32,554 nucleotides of DNA from Clostridia bacterium (GCA_017412045.1 JAFQOX010000146.1:1-32554); one strand, 5' to 3'; positions 15,680 to 23,106 are shown, numbered from the stretch's first letter. Program-made: numbers and translations. Notes: generated from the letters alone by a model not told the origin.

Positions 15680-16027
15680 TTAGTTCTTGCTGTAAAGAAC
15701 CTCCAACGTGCCGTCGATGAAGCCCGCCGTGACGAATTCGACCTTATCGCCGAAGATCGCGATGCCGTCCCTTTCGATCATGGCGCTGACCGTCGCGAGA
15801 AATTCCTTGAGCGCGGTTTCCCAGTTCGCGGAGCTGTATTCAAACAGCTCGTCTCCGGAAGAAAAGACGGTCTCGCAAGCCCAGTCGTCATCCTCGGGAT
15901 CGTATGCGGTCGAGGCGACGAGCTCTGCGCCGAAATAATCCTCGTCCAATTCGTACAAATTGAAATTATAGGCAATATAACCCTTGCCGTTCTGCAAATG
16001 GGGCTTTACCCAAGCTTCAAAATTCAT
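15680..16027 (-). CDS. Small acidic protein of unknown function
   Basis: A 115-residue strongly acidic soluble protein, starting MNFEAWVKPHL. It has YFGAELVAS near 35, an acidic cluster with DDDWACETVF near 47-56, and a closing segment VEFVTAGFIDGTLEVLYS. I do not recognise a named family. The style (acidic, single domain, a W-A-C/E-V-F centre and a GFxDG ending) reminds me of immunity-type proteins, but that is impression only. The ATG at 16027 is chosen because GGAG stands 7 bases upstream; longer in-frame starts run back into the glnN coding end. It lies 80 bases after glnN on the same strand with a hairpin GCCGTC/GACGGC in the gap, so it may ride on the glnN transcript. Confidence 0.7.
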   Translation of the reverse strand: MNFEAWVKPHLQNGKGYIAYNFNLYELDEDYFGAELVASTAYDPEDDDWACETVFSSGDELFEYSSANWETALKEFLATVSAMIERDGIAIFGDKVEFVTAGFIDGTLEVLYSKN

Positions 16028-16107
16028 AATATTCTCCATTCCGCCGTCCGCAGACGGCATATGCATCGTTGCTGATTGTAAAGAGCGGATTTCAAAGGAA
16101 TTGCCGT

Positions 16108-18213
16108 TTAGCGTACGCCGAAAAGAAGATCGGCATAGGTCGGATACGGCCAGGAATCGCTTCCCGTGACGCATTCCGCGTGATCCACGACGGCGCGGAT
16201 CGCCTTCATGCGGGGGAGCACCTCCGTTTCAAACGCTTTTGCGAGCGCGAAGCTGTCCTTGTTGGATTTCGCTTCCCTGACGGCAGCCTCCAGCGACTTG
16301 ACGCCGGTGTATACGGTGTCGGTCAGATTGGAGAGGACGTTGAGCGTTTCGGTTTCGTAAACGCAGGGGAGCGTTGCGAGCGCCTGCTGCTTTCTGACGA
16401 TGGCATCGGCGAGATCCTTTCCGTATTTGCTGATGGCGGGAAGGATGTCCTTATAAACCATATCGATCATCGTGAGCGCTTCGATATTGAGCACCTTGAC
16501 GTAGGTTTCGAGCTGGATCTCGTATCTTGCGCGGAGCTCTCTTTCCGTAAAGACCTTGTGCTTACGGAAAAGCTCGATATTCTTTTCCTCGATCAGGCAG
16601 GGGATCGCCTGCGGGGCGGAGCGCAGATTCAGAAGTCCGCGTTTTTCTGCCTCCTTCACCCAGGATTCGTCGTAGCCGTTTCCGTTGAAGATGATGCGCT
16701 TGTGCTTGCGGATGGTCTGTACGATGAGATCGTGGAGCGCGGTTTCAAAGTCGTCCGCCTTTTCCAGCACGTCGGCGAATTGGGCGAGAGATTCCGCCAC
16801 GGCGGTATTGATGACCGTATTGCAGTCGGAAATGGACTCGGAGGAGCCGAGCATACGGAACTCGAATTTGTTACCCGTGAAGGCGAAGGGCGAGGTTCTG
16901 TTTCTGTCGGTGGTATCTCTGGGGAATTTGGGCAGGACGTGAACGCCGACGCGCATGAGGGATTTTTCCTGCGCGCTGTAGGAGGTATCCTTTTCGAGCG
17001 CGGAGAGGATCGCGGTCAGCTCGTCGCCGAGGAACATGGAGATGATCGCGGGGGGCGCTTCCGCCGCGCCGAGGCGGTGGTCGTTGCCCGCGGAGGCAAC
17101 GGAGGCGCGCAGAAGATCCTGATATTCGTCGATCGCCTTGATGACGGCGCAGAGACAGAGCAGGAACAGCGCGTTTTCATACGGCGTTTCACCGGGGTTC
17201 AGAAGGTTGATCCCCGTATTGGTGGACATGGACCAGTTGTTGTGCTTGCCGCTGCCCGCTACGCCCGCGAAGGGCTTTTCGTGGAGCAGGCAGACCATAC
17301 CGTGCTTTTTGGCGAGCTTCTGCATAAGCTCCATGGTGAGCTGATTGTGGTCGGCGGAAATATTGGTGGTGGTGAAGATAGGCGCCAGCTCGTGCTGGGC
17401 GGGCGCTGCCTCGTTGTGTTCGGTTTTGGCGAGAACGCCGAGCTTCCAGAGCTCCTCGTCCAGCTCCTTCATGAATGCCGCCACGCGGGGCTTGATCGCG
17501 CCGAAATAGTGGTCGTCCAGCTCCTGTCCCTTGGGCGCGCGAGAGCCGAAGAGCGTTCTTCCCGTGAAGATCAGGTCGGGACGCTTGTTGTAATATTCTC
17601 TGTCGATGAGAAAGTATTCCTGCTCGGGGCCGACCGTCGTTTTGACGGAGGTGACGTCGGTGTAGCCGAAGAGCTTCACAATGCGCATGGCTTGGCGGTT
17701 CAGCGCCTCCATCGAGCGGAGCAGGGGCGTTTTTTTATCCAGCGCATCGCCCGCGAAGGAGCAGAACGCGGTCGGAATGCAGAGAACGCCGTCCTTGACG
17801 AAGGCGTAGGACGTGGGGTCCCATGCCGTATAGCCGCGCGCCTCAAAGGTCGCGCGCAAGCCGCCCGAGGGGAAGGAGGAGGCGTCGGGCTCGCCCTGTA
17901 CGAGCTCCTTTCCGGAAAATTCCATGATGACGCGGCCGCTGTCGTCGGGAGAAATGAAGCCGTCGTGCTTTTCCGCGGTGATGCCCGTCATCGGCTGGAA
18001 CCAGTGTGTGTAATGTGTTGCGCCGCGCTCAATTGCCCAATCCTTCATTGCGTTGGCAACGACGTTGGCAACGGTGAGATCCAGACTTCTGCCGTCCTTG
18101 ATGGTGCGAAGCATGGCTTTGTACGTTTCCTTGGGAAGACGCGCGCGCATGGTCATATCGTCAAATACGTTGGCTCCGAAATATTCGGGAACCATTTTTG
18201 CAATCGTATCCAT
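16108..18213 (-). CDS. glnN: Glutamine synthetase type III
   Basis: A 701-residue GSIII enzyme that makes glutamine from glutamate, ammonia and ATP in the cytoplasm; the family is a dodecamer of large subunits found in Bacteroidetes and Clostridia. Signature blocks are the start ([20 protein letters not shown] near 8-27), THWFQPMTG near 67, [14 protein letters not shown] near 195 and [18 protein letters not shown] near 308-325. Full length compared with the family (about 700). The ATG at 18213 follows ACGGAGGT. A consensus promoter is at 18304-18332, and between it and the ribosome binding site lies a terminator-like hairpin with a T run, suggesting attenuation in response to nitrogen. Together with the isocitrate dehydrogenase operon further along it covers 2-oxoglutarate to glutamine except for glutamate synthesis itself. 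Confidence 0.95.
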   Translation of the reverse strand: MDTIAKMVPEYFGANVFDDMTMRARLPKETYKAMLRTIKDGRSLDLTVANVVANAMKDWAIERGATHYTHWFQPMTGITAEKHDGFISPDDSGRVIMEFSGKELVQGEPDASSFPSGGLRATFEARGYTAWDPTSYAFVKDGVLCIPTAFCSFAGDALDKKTPLLRSMEALNRQAMRIVKLFGYTDVTSVKTTVGPEQEYFLIDREYYNKRPDLIFTGRTLFGSRAPKGQELDDHYFGAIKPRVAAFMKELDEELWKLGVLAKTEHNEAAPAQHELAPIFTTTNISADHNQLTMELMQKLAKKHGMVCLLHEKPFAGVAGSGKHNNWSMSTNTGINLLNPGETPYENALFLLCLCAVIKAIDEYQDLLRASVASAGNDHRLGAAEAPPAIISMFLGDELTAILSALEKDTSYSAQEKSLMRVGVHVLPKFPRDTTDRNRTSPFAFTGNKFEFRMLGSSESISDCNTVINTAVAESLAQFADVLEKADDFETALHDLIVQTIRKHKRIIFNGNGYDESWVKEAEKRGLLNLRSAPQAIPCLIEEKNIELFRKHKVFTERELRARYEIQLETYVKVLNIEALTMIDMVYKDILPAISKYGKDLADAIVRKQQALATLPCVYETETLNVLSNLTDTVYTGVKSLEAAVREAKSNKDSFALAKAFETEVLPRMKAIRAVVDHAECVTGSDSWPYPTYADLLFGVR

Positions 18214-18233
18214 AAAATTTTAACCTCCGTAAT

Positions 18234-18270
18234 GAGAAAAAGGCAAAAAGCGAGAACGTCGTTTTTCGCC
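18234..18270 (-). promoter_or_regulatory. Attenuator-like hairpin in the glnN leader
   Basis: In the minus-strand RNA, GGCGAAAAACGA (18270-18259) pairs with UCGCUUUUUGCC (18253-18242) with one wobble and one mismatch, a 5-base loop, and is followed by UUUUUCUC. It sits between the promoter and the ribosome binding site, so it would stop transcription before the gene unless prevented. No separate antiterminator or aptamer could be identified. Confidence 0.55.
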
Positions 18271-18303
18271 GAATACCCTTGAAAAATAAATAAATTACAT
18301 ATT

Positions 18304-18332
18304 ATTATAGACGATATGCGGGGGCTTGTCAA
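18304..18332 (-). promoter_or_regulatory. Promoter of glnN
   Basis: Perfect TTGACA (18332-18327), 17-base spacer, perfect TATAAT (18309-18304) on the minus strand. Confidence 0.9.
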
Positions 18333-18456
18333 TATTTTCAAGAAAACCTTCCGAAAAAAAGCGCGGAAAACAGAATTCTTTGCTTCAAAAATCCATAAAA
18401 AGGATAATAAAAGCTGTCCTTGTTGAAGCGTGTCGAAAGCGGTCTGACGAAATTTC

Positions 18457-18485
18457 TTGAAATTTCATATGGGATAGACTACAAT
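18457..18485 (+). promoter_or_regulatory. Promoter of the small gene at 18527
   Basis: TTGAAA (18457-18462), 17-base spacer, TACAAT (18480-18485), 41 bases before the start codon. Confidence 0.65.
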
Positions 18486-18526
18486 AATATCATACGATCA
18501 TTCTGATGAGAAAGGACTTGAAAATC

Positions 18527-18817
18527 ATGGAACCCTATGCTTCTTCCATTATTTTGACCAAAAGACGCAAAGAGGGAGACGTACGGAATTGCTTTCGTTT
18601 GGTCAGGACGTTTGACAGCTTCTGCGAGGCGGACGTATTTTCGGTATTCCTGACGACGGAATCCGAAGGCGCGTGCGAGGAGGATTTCGTTTACGATATT
18701 TCCCGTGACCTCGGCGAAGCGAAAAGCTTTTTCGACCTGCTTTGCAGAAACGACGCGAGCGCGGTACACTTGCGGGAAATTGCCGAGGATTTTATCGCGG
18801 ATTGCCGTGAAGCGTGA
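18527..18817 (+). CDS. Small conserved-looking protein, possibly DUF6514-like
   Basis: A 96-residue soluble protein starting MEPYASSIILTKRR. It has a central strand-rich half (FRLVRTFDSF near 24, DVFSVFLTTE near 37) and a helical end with DISRDLGEAKSFFDLLCRNDASAVHLREIAEDFI near 58-90 (ends only are diagnostic: an acidic DIS start and an HLxExAEDF ending). The pattern of a short strand pair followed by 'DIS...A..F...L......HL..V.EDF' resembles the clostridial DUF6514 family as I remember it; this is not certain. The ATG at 18527 follows AAAGGACTTG; an earlier in-frame ATG at 18506 would overlap that site. It has its own promoter and lies directly before the tRNA gene. Confidence 0.65.
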   Translation: MEPYASSIILTKRRKEGDVRNCFRLVRTFDSFCEADVFSVFLTTESEGACEEDFVYDISRDLGEAKSFFDLLCRNDASAVHLREIAEDFIADCREA

Positions 18818-18842
18818 TTTTTGAAAAAACTTTATTTTTCTC

Positions 18843-18871
18843 TTGACAAACCCGCTGATCTCTGCTATAAT
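18843..18871 (+). promoter_or_regulatory. Promoter of tRNA-Ser
   Basis: Perfect TTGACA (18843-18848), 17-base spacer, perfect TATAAT (18866-18871). The tRNA begins 26 bases later. Confidence 0.9.
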
Positions 18872-18897
18872 GATTGAAGATTTCAATCTTATAGTAT

Positions 18898-18988
18898 GGA
18901 GAAGTACTCAAGTGGCCGAAGAGGCGTGACTCGAAATCTCGTAGGACGTGAAAGCGTCGCGTGGGTTCAAATCCCACCTTCTCCGCCA
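18898..18988 (+). tRNA. tRNA-Ser (anticodon CGA) with encoded CCA
   Basis: A complete class II tRNA. The acceptor GGAGAAG pairs with CTTCTCC, followed by G73 and CCA. The D stem is CTC/GAG, the anticodon loop CTCGAAA gives anticodon CGA (reads UCG serine codons), the long variable arm has a GACG/CGTC stem, and the T arm is GTGGG-TTCAAAT-CCCAC. The anticodon stem CGTGA/TCTCG contains a T-T opposition at 29-41, which is unusual. The promoter upstream is consensus, so the gene is probably expressed. The last seven bases plus the flank are repeated in inverted orientation 67 bases downstream. Confidence 0.95.
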
Positions 18989-19073
18989 AAAATCGACAAG
19001 TTTCGACAGAAGCTTGTCGATTTTACTTTTTCACTCTTCACTTTTCACTAATTCCTTGTCGATTTTTGGCGGA
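18982..19073. repeat. Inverted copy of the tRNA-Ser 3' end and flank
   Basis: The 19 bases at 18982-19000, covering the last 7 bases of the tRNA and 12 bases of flank, occur again perfectly as their reverse complement at 19055-19073. Between them are a terminator hairpin and a T/C-rich stretch with CACT repeats that has its own imperfect complement (GTGAATAGTGAAAAGG) at about 19087-19103. The whole forms nested inverted repeats around a centre near 19035. Confidence 0.8.
18989..19030 (+). terminator. Terminator of tRNA-Ser
   Basis: A perfect 12-bp stem AAAATCGACAAG/CTTGTCGATTTT (18989-19000 and 19013-19024) follows the CCA end directly, with ACTTTTT after it. Confidence 0.8.
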
Positions 19074-19269
19074 AGTAATAAGTAATAGTGAATAGTGAAA
19101 AGGTGCTGATGTAGCTTTTCTCCTTTTGGTCGAAAAGCATTTTATTTAAAATAACAAACACGGCAGTTCAAACCTAAACGAAAAAAGATGAAAAAATCTT
19201 TTTTATAGCCTTCTGACAAATTGACAAAGTTGTCAATTACGATAAATAAACGAAATTTCCGTCTTTTTC
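19074..19269. other. Noncoding stretch with several inverted repeats
   Basis: No gene is supported between the tRNA and the leucine-rich-repeat gene. The stretch carries three further dyads: GCTTTTC/GAAAAGC (19114-19120 and 19132-19138), an A/T-rich AAAAAAGAT/ATCTTTTTT pair near 19182-19206, and a 20-base near-perfect palindrome at 19219-19238 with 9-base arms AATTGACAA/TTGTCAATT. The last could be an operator for the following gene, whose -35 is 32 bases downstream. Confidence 0.5.
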
Positions 19270-19298
19270 TTTACAATCACTGCTTTTTGTGATACAAT
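19270..19298 (+). promoter_or_regulatory. Promoter of the leucine-rich-repeat gene
   Basis: TTTACA (19270-19275), 17-base spacer, TACAAT (19293-19298). The leader to the chosen start codon is about 115 bases. Confidence 0.6.
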
Positions 19299-19418
19299 TA
19301 CCATGTATAATCAGAAGTATGCTATACTGCTTTTGCAATGGTTGCTGCTTGTACTGTAAGGATCTCTCGGATCGGGCATTCTTCGGATTTGATAAAAACA
19401 GGAATAGGGGAATATACG

Positions 19419-20450
19419 ATGGAACATACAAGCGATTTTATCATAGAGGATGGTTATTTGCATCAATACGTTGGCAACGGAGGGGACATTGTGATTCCCG
19501 ACGGCGTTCGTGTGGTCCAGGCGTTTGAGAGCTGCGAGACCATTCGAAGCGTTGTCGTTCCCGAAGGGGTGACCGTTATTCATTTCAGATCGTTTTACAA
19601 TTGCAAAAATCTTCGAAACGTCTCACTTCCAAGCACACTCCAAAGGATCGCCGAGTCTGCGTTTCAGGGCTGCACATCCCTTGAAAGCATTACGATTCCC
19701 GGCGGCGTAACTACTATGAACGGAAATGCGTTTAAGGAATGCACTGCGCTTAAGGAGGTTACGATTCAAAGTGGTGTTACCGGGATTGGCTACGGTATGT
19801 TTGAGGGCTGCACGAGCCTTGAGCACGTGACGCTTCCAAGCAGTTTGACAAAAATTGATAAAAGAGCGTTTTTAGGGTGCCGGAGGCTTTCGTTCATCAA
19901 TTTGGACGGTGTTCAGCATATTGAGGACGATGCGTTTGCGCGCTGCCATAACTTGCAGTCCGAGAAAGAATTTGTGATCGTAAACGGGGTGCTGTACGCG
20001 TACCACGGAGATGCAGAGCATATTGTGATCCCCGATGGTGTCAAAGTGATCGGTGGCCATGCGTTTGAGAATCAAACCAATCTCGCAAGCATCGTCTTTC
20101 CGGATGGATTAAAGGAAATCGGAAGTTATGCTTTCTCCCGTTGCGCGAGCCTGAAACGCATTACACTTCCCGACGGTGTGTGGATCATCAAAGAACGAGC
20201 CTTTATGGATTGTATCAATCTTGTCGATGTTCGAATGCCTGCAAGCATGGATAGGATCGGAATTGGTGCATTTTCCGGTTGTACAAGCCTTACAAGTGTT
20301 ATCATTCCGGACCGTGTGTCCGACGTAGAGTACGGAGCCTTCTTCGGTTGCGACAGCTTGACGAGCGTCACCGTGCATCCCATGACGGAATGCGACGATG
20401 CCTTTCCCGACAATTCGGATCTCGTAATAAAGCGGTACGATTTCAGCTGA
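19419..20450 (+). CDS. BspA-type leucine-rich-repeat protein
   Basis: A 343-residue protein built almost entirely of LRR_5 (BspA-type) repeats of about 23 residues. The repeat core reads like 'IxIPxGVTxIxxxAFxxCxxLxxVxLP'; about ten copies run from residue 20 to 325, interrupted once near 185-200 (EFVIVNGVLYAYHGDAEHIVIPDGV), where a typical edge motif restarts the stack. BspA-type repeats serve in binding proteins or host ligands, usually outside the cell, but here there is no signal peptide, membrane segment or sorting motif, so it is cytoplasmic or released by another route. The ATG at 19419 follows AGGGGAAT. The next gene follows after 53 bases with no terminator, so the two probably form an operon. 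Confidence 0.85.
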   Translation: MEHTSDFIIEDGYLHQYVGNGGDIVIPDGVRVVQAFESCETIRSVVVPEGVTVIHFRSFYNCKNLRNVSLPSTLQRIAESAFQGCTSLESITIPGGVTTMNGNAFKECTALKEVTIQSGVTGIGYGMFEGCTSLEHVTLPSSLTKIDKRAFLGCRRLSFINLDGVQHIEDDAFARCHNLQSEKEFVIVNGVLYAYHGDAEHIVIPDGVKVIGGHAFENQTNLASIVFPDGLKEIGSYAFSRCASLKRITLPDGVWIIKERAFMDCINLVDVRMPASMDRIGIGAFSGCTSLTSVIIPDRVSDVEYGAFFGCDSLTSVTVHPMTECDDAFPDNSDLVIKRYDFS

Positions 20451-20503
20451 ATCGATCATCTCACCAAAATATGATCGGATAGAATCAATTGGGGGAACAG
20501 CAT

Positions 20504-21463
20504 ATGGATAGGAAAGGCGGTACATGGATGGAAGGTTATAAAGAAAAAATCATTGATTTTATCGAAGGAAGATACGCCCCTGAGGCTTTTTATGCTTGGT
20601 TTGAATCCGATCCGCAGATATTGGACCGCTTGCAAAGCGTGATCCCTCATGGAAAGACCGTAAGGGATTCGGTGGAAGTGAAAATTGATTATTTTCTGAA
20701 GGATCTGCCGGAATCGGATAGAAATGCATTGTATGCGGCTTACCGGGAGCTGTGCGAACGTACCGATCCCGAGCAGGCGAAGCGGCTTTCGGATTTGCTG
20801 TACGAATTGGATGCAAAAACCGTGCCGTTTACCGATCATATGAATCTTTTGCTGGACAGCTTCAAAACCGTGTTGGGGAATCCGAGCCGGTACAAGGCTT
20901 CTTACGTGCAATATATGTGTACGTCTGTAAAAGAGTTTTTTGAAGGGACGCACCGCGCTCTCATGGAAGTTCCCTATAACGTAAAGACCGTTTATGCTTC
21001 TTGCAAAACGAAGAGCAGGCTGTGGACTTACGTCCATATACAATCGTGGTTATACCGTCTGATGACGGAAATTTATCCGGACGATCCCATTCAAAAAGAC
21101 GAATCTCTTTGCAACAAAGCTTCGTTTATGATGGAGGTTTGTCCCGAATATATCGAAGGGCCTGAAATTGATGAAGCGGGAATCGTAGAGGCGATCGTCG
21201 CGCAAGTGCCGGAATCTCTTCCCAAAACGAAGAGAAAAAAACAGATCAGGGATCTGATCAAAAAAGCGTTTCATATCGAAGGCACCAAATACCCTCGCTG
21301 GATCCAGGGCGGAGAATGGCCGCTTTCCTCAAGCGGAAAGCCCATGCGCTTTGTGGAACAAAAACGAAAAAAGGGCAAGGACTACGAAAATATGCTGTAT
21401 ACGGTCTACGTTTTTGAGGACGTGGATACGTCAGAGGTGCGCACGATAGAACAGTTTACATAA
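20504..21463 (+). CDS. Uncharacterised 319-residue protein beside the LRR gene
   Basis: A soluble protein with two recognisable parts. Residues 1-65 (EGYKEKIIDFIEGRYAPEAFYAWF near the start) look like a small helical domain seen at the front of some bacterial immunity-type proteins. The middle (70-235) is helical, unknown. Residues 265-319 form a compact closing domain with PRWIQGGEWPL near 272 and GKPMRF and VFEDVDTSEVRTIEQF at the end; the P-x-W-I-Q-x-x-E-W-P run resembles the core of DUF1963/YwqG-like proteins, though the match is partial. I do not assign a function. The ATG at 20504 follows GGGGGAACAG; an alternative start is 24 bases later. The codon use is more AT-rich than in the metabolic genes around. 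Confidence 0.7.
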   Translation: MDRKGGTWMEGYKEKIIDFIEGRYAPEAFYAWFESDPQILDRLQSVIPHGKTVRDSVEVKIDYFLKDLPESDRNALYAAYRELCERTDPEQAKRLSDLLYELDAKTVPFTDHMNLLLDSFKTVLGNPSRYKASYVQYMCTSVKEFFEGTHRALMEVPYNVKTVYASCKTKSRLWTYVHIQSWLYRLMTEIYPDDPIQKDESLCNKASFMMEVCPEYIEGPEIDEAGIVEAIVAQVPESLPKTKRKKQIRDLIKKAFHIEGTKYPRWIQGGEWPLSSSGKPMRFVEQKRKKGKDYENMLYTVYVFEDVDTSEVRTIEQFT

Positions 21464-21488
21464 TACGCATAAGTTGAAGAAGAAAAAT

Positions 21489-21525
21489 AAAAAGCGAACG
21501 TCTAAAACAAGCGTTCGCTTTTTAC
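21489..21525. terminator. Bidirectional terminator between convergent genes
   Basis: AAAAAGCGAACG and CGTTCGCTTTTT arms (21489-21500 and 21512-21523) with an 11-base loop, T-rich on both strands. It serves the gene ending at 21463 and the minus-strand gene ending at 21527. Confidence 0.88.
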
Positions 21526-21526
21526 G

Positions 21527-21931
21527 TTAAATAAGAGCGGCTTCATTGCCGCAATAGATGGCTTCAAAATCCAGAAGCGCCTGATCGTGGATGTAGTGCG
21601 CGTTGCGTTCGCTCATTTTTCCGCAAGCTGCTGCGATTTTAGCCCACGAGTCGCAGAGGATGTAGCGTCTGCGAAGGATGGCGCGTCCGACGGGGTCGCC
21701 GAGATCGTCGATCAGCTTCGTCGCGGAAAGCTTGCGTTCGTTCATCTCAAGAATCAGCCGCTGCAATTCCTCGGAGCGCTCTCGGATGCTATGCTCCAGC
21801 GCGGGATCGTGACTGCAAAGCCGGCTCTGCTTTTGCCAATAAGCGAGCTCATCGTATTTTTCATCAATCTGTAGCTGTATTTTTAAAAGACGGTGTAAAA
21901 AATTTTTTCCCTTCAGTTCTTTTTGTGCCAT
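21527..21931 (-). CDS. DUF1492-like phage-type helix-turn-helix protein
   Basis: A 134-residue highly charged helical protein. Residues 10-75 are likely coiled coil (LHRLLKIQLQIDEKYDELAYWQ, then a Glu/Arg-rich run). The C-terminal 50 residues hold RRRYILCDSWAKIAAACGKMSERNAHYIHDQAL (key positions: W, IA, CGKMSER, IH, AL), the sigma-70 region-4-like helix-turn-helix typical of DUF1492 and related late-gene activators of Firmicute prophages. Such proteins normally sit near the terminase genes of phages; here none are in view, so it is a stray or domesticated copy. The ATG at 21931 follows AAAGGAGC. Its promoter (22006-22034) is fully consensus, which suggests it is expressed. Confidence 0.75.
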   Translation of the reverse strand: MAQKELKGKNFLHRLLKIQLQIDEKYDELAYWQKQSRLCSHDPALEHSIRERSEELQRLILEMNERKLSATKLIDDLGDPVGRAILRRRYILCDSWAKIAAACGKMSERNAHYIHDQALLDFEAIYCGNEAALI

Positions 21932-22005
21932 AAGAAAGCTCCTTTCGTACATTTGTTTATATTGGGCGATTATTTTCAACGGACGCGAACAAAAGTTCTG
22001 ATTAT

Positions 22006-22034
22006 ATTATAATATACGATCGCCCGTTTGTCAA
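22006..22034 (-). promoter_or_regulatory. Promoter of the DUF1492-like gene
   Basis: Perfect TTGACA (22034-22029), 17-base spacer, perfect TATAAT (22011-22006) on the minus strand. A perfect 18-base dyad ATTGGAAA-AA-TTTCCAAT lies at 22051-22068, just upstream of the -35. Confidence 0.85.
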
Positions 22035-22106
22035 TATGCTTTTCAAAAATATTGGAAAAATTTCCAATTTATTGATATATTTATTTTAATAATATAGATA
22101 TATAAA

Positions 22107-22145
22107 GAAAAAACGAAATTCCGCGAACGGAATTTCGTTTTTTTG
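22107..22145. terminator. Strong hairpin, bidirectional terminator
   Basis: At least 14-bp stem around a CGAA loop (22110-22123 with 22128-22141) with A-runs before and T-runs after on both strands. On the minus strand it would end the popT transcript. Confidence 0.8.
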
Positions 22146-22253
22146 TTATACCATAGGAAATTGCGCAAAATGGTCCTCGCCGTTTCTCATTGTTTCAATA
22201 CAGGCTGAACTGCGGTAGGCGAGCAACTTCCTGCGGGCGTTGCCCGCTTTTTT
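22146..22253. repeat. Possible dispersed repeat between two terminator-like hairpins
   Basis: This 108-base piece overlaps the end of popT. It is bounded by the hairpin at 22107-22145 and by a plus-strand hairpin GCGGGC-GTT-GCCCGC followed by six Ts (22233-22253). On the minus strand a frame of about 34 codons runs through it, including RSSACIETMRNGEDHF and ending FAQFPMV before a stop. I recall the same peptide as a recurring tail of short hypothetical proteins in other Clostridia, which would make it a multi-copy intergenic element; I cannot verify this here. A small RNA on the plus strand is an alternative reading. Confidence 0.45.
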
Positions 22254-23106
22254 AACCGTTTTCTTTTCTTGAAAGCGCGAGAATGGCGAAAAAGCCGATC
22301 AGCGCAAAGAGGGGTGCAAGCACCCAATTCCATCCGCTGAGCATCTGCGCGGGGAAGAGCTCGGGCAGAGAACCGAGAATGAAGCCGAACACGATCAGAT
22401 AGGTTGCGGTGGGATATTTTTTCATGGCGCGTTCGATCAGATTGGTCGTCAGAAGGATTCCGCCGACCGTACCGATTGCCAGCGGCGCGAAGGAGATCAG
22501 AGCCATAATGTCCAGCGCGTCGATCGCGGCGGTTAATTTTTCATAAACACCGAGCACGAGGAGCATTTGCGAAACGCTGATGCCGGGCAGAACGAGCGCG
22601 ACGGCGATGACGATACCGCCGAGAAGCTGGATCACGATGCCGGCGATGACGGCAAGCGCGCCCGAACCGCTGATCTCAAAAACCCCCTCGGGAATCAGGC
22701 TGATGAGAAGTGCCGAGACGATGCCGACGATCGGATAGACGAATACGGGGAAGCCGACCCTTTTGATCTTTGCCGCACGGAAGATCATCGGCGCGCCTCC
22801 CGCTACCGCGCCGAGAAAGAAATAGCGCGTGGGAATGGAAGCGTGTGTCAGCGCGAGCGTGATCAGCTTGGAAAACAGAAACAGACCGAGAACGGCACCG
22901 AGCAGGAATTTGGTCAGAAAAAGCAAGCTTTCTTTGAATTTTCCTTTTTGAAAAATACCGTTGACGGAGGCGATCAGTCGGTCGTATATACCGAGGATCA
23001 TCGCCATGGAGCCGCCGGAAACGCCGGGGACGGTCATCGTGCCGCCGATCCATGCGCCGCACGCCGACGTATACAGCGTATCCTTCCAATTTTTATTGTT
23101 CTTCAT
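22252..23106 (-). CDS. popT: DUF368 undecaprenyl-phosphate translocase (PopT family)
   Basis: A 284-residue polytopic membrane protein with about eight hydrophobic segments. The DUF368 signature is repeated: GGTMTVPGVSGGSMAMILGIYDRLI near residues 21-45, and a second inverted-type copy VALVLPGISVSQMLLVLGVYEKL near 168-190. Members of this family were recently shown to move the lipid carrier undecaprenyl phosphate back across the membrane for reuse in cell-wall and capsule synthesis. The start at 23106 follows AAAGGACTGC. The gene stands alone, with a weak promoter at 23153-23181. Its last bases merge with the repeat-like piece described at 22146-22253. Confidence 0.9.
   Translation of the reverse strand: MKNNKNWKDTLYTSACGAWIGGTMTVPGVSGGSMAMILGIYDRLIASVNGIFQKGKFKESLLFLTKFLLGAVLGLFLFSKLITLALTHASIPTRYFFLGAVAGGAPMIFRAAKIKRVGFPVFVYPIVGIVSALLISLIPEGVFEISGSGALAVIAGIVIQLLGGIVIAVALVLPGISVSQMLLVLGVYEKLTAAIDALDIMALISFAPLAIGTVGGILLTTNLIERAMKKYPTATYLIVFGFILGSLPELFPAQMLSGWNWVLAPLFALIGFFAILALSRKENG

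Noticed and set aside
16069-18282. 737-codon open frame on the plus strand
   Set aside because: Antisense shadow of glnN, with a composition dominated by Arg, Gly and Val and no recognisable domain.
18982-19073. Integrated-element attachment sites at tRNA-Ser
   Set aside because: Attachment sites would be direct repeats with an integrase nearby; here the repeat is inverted and no integrase is in the window.
19182-19206. A/T-only hairpin as a terminator
   Set aside because: The stem has no G-C support apart from one pair and no transcript is known to reach it; listed only as a dyad.
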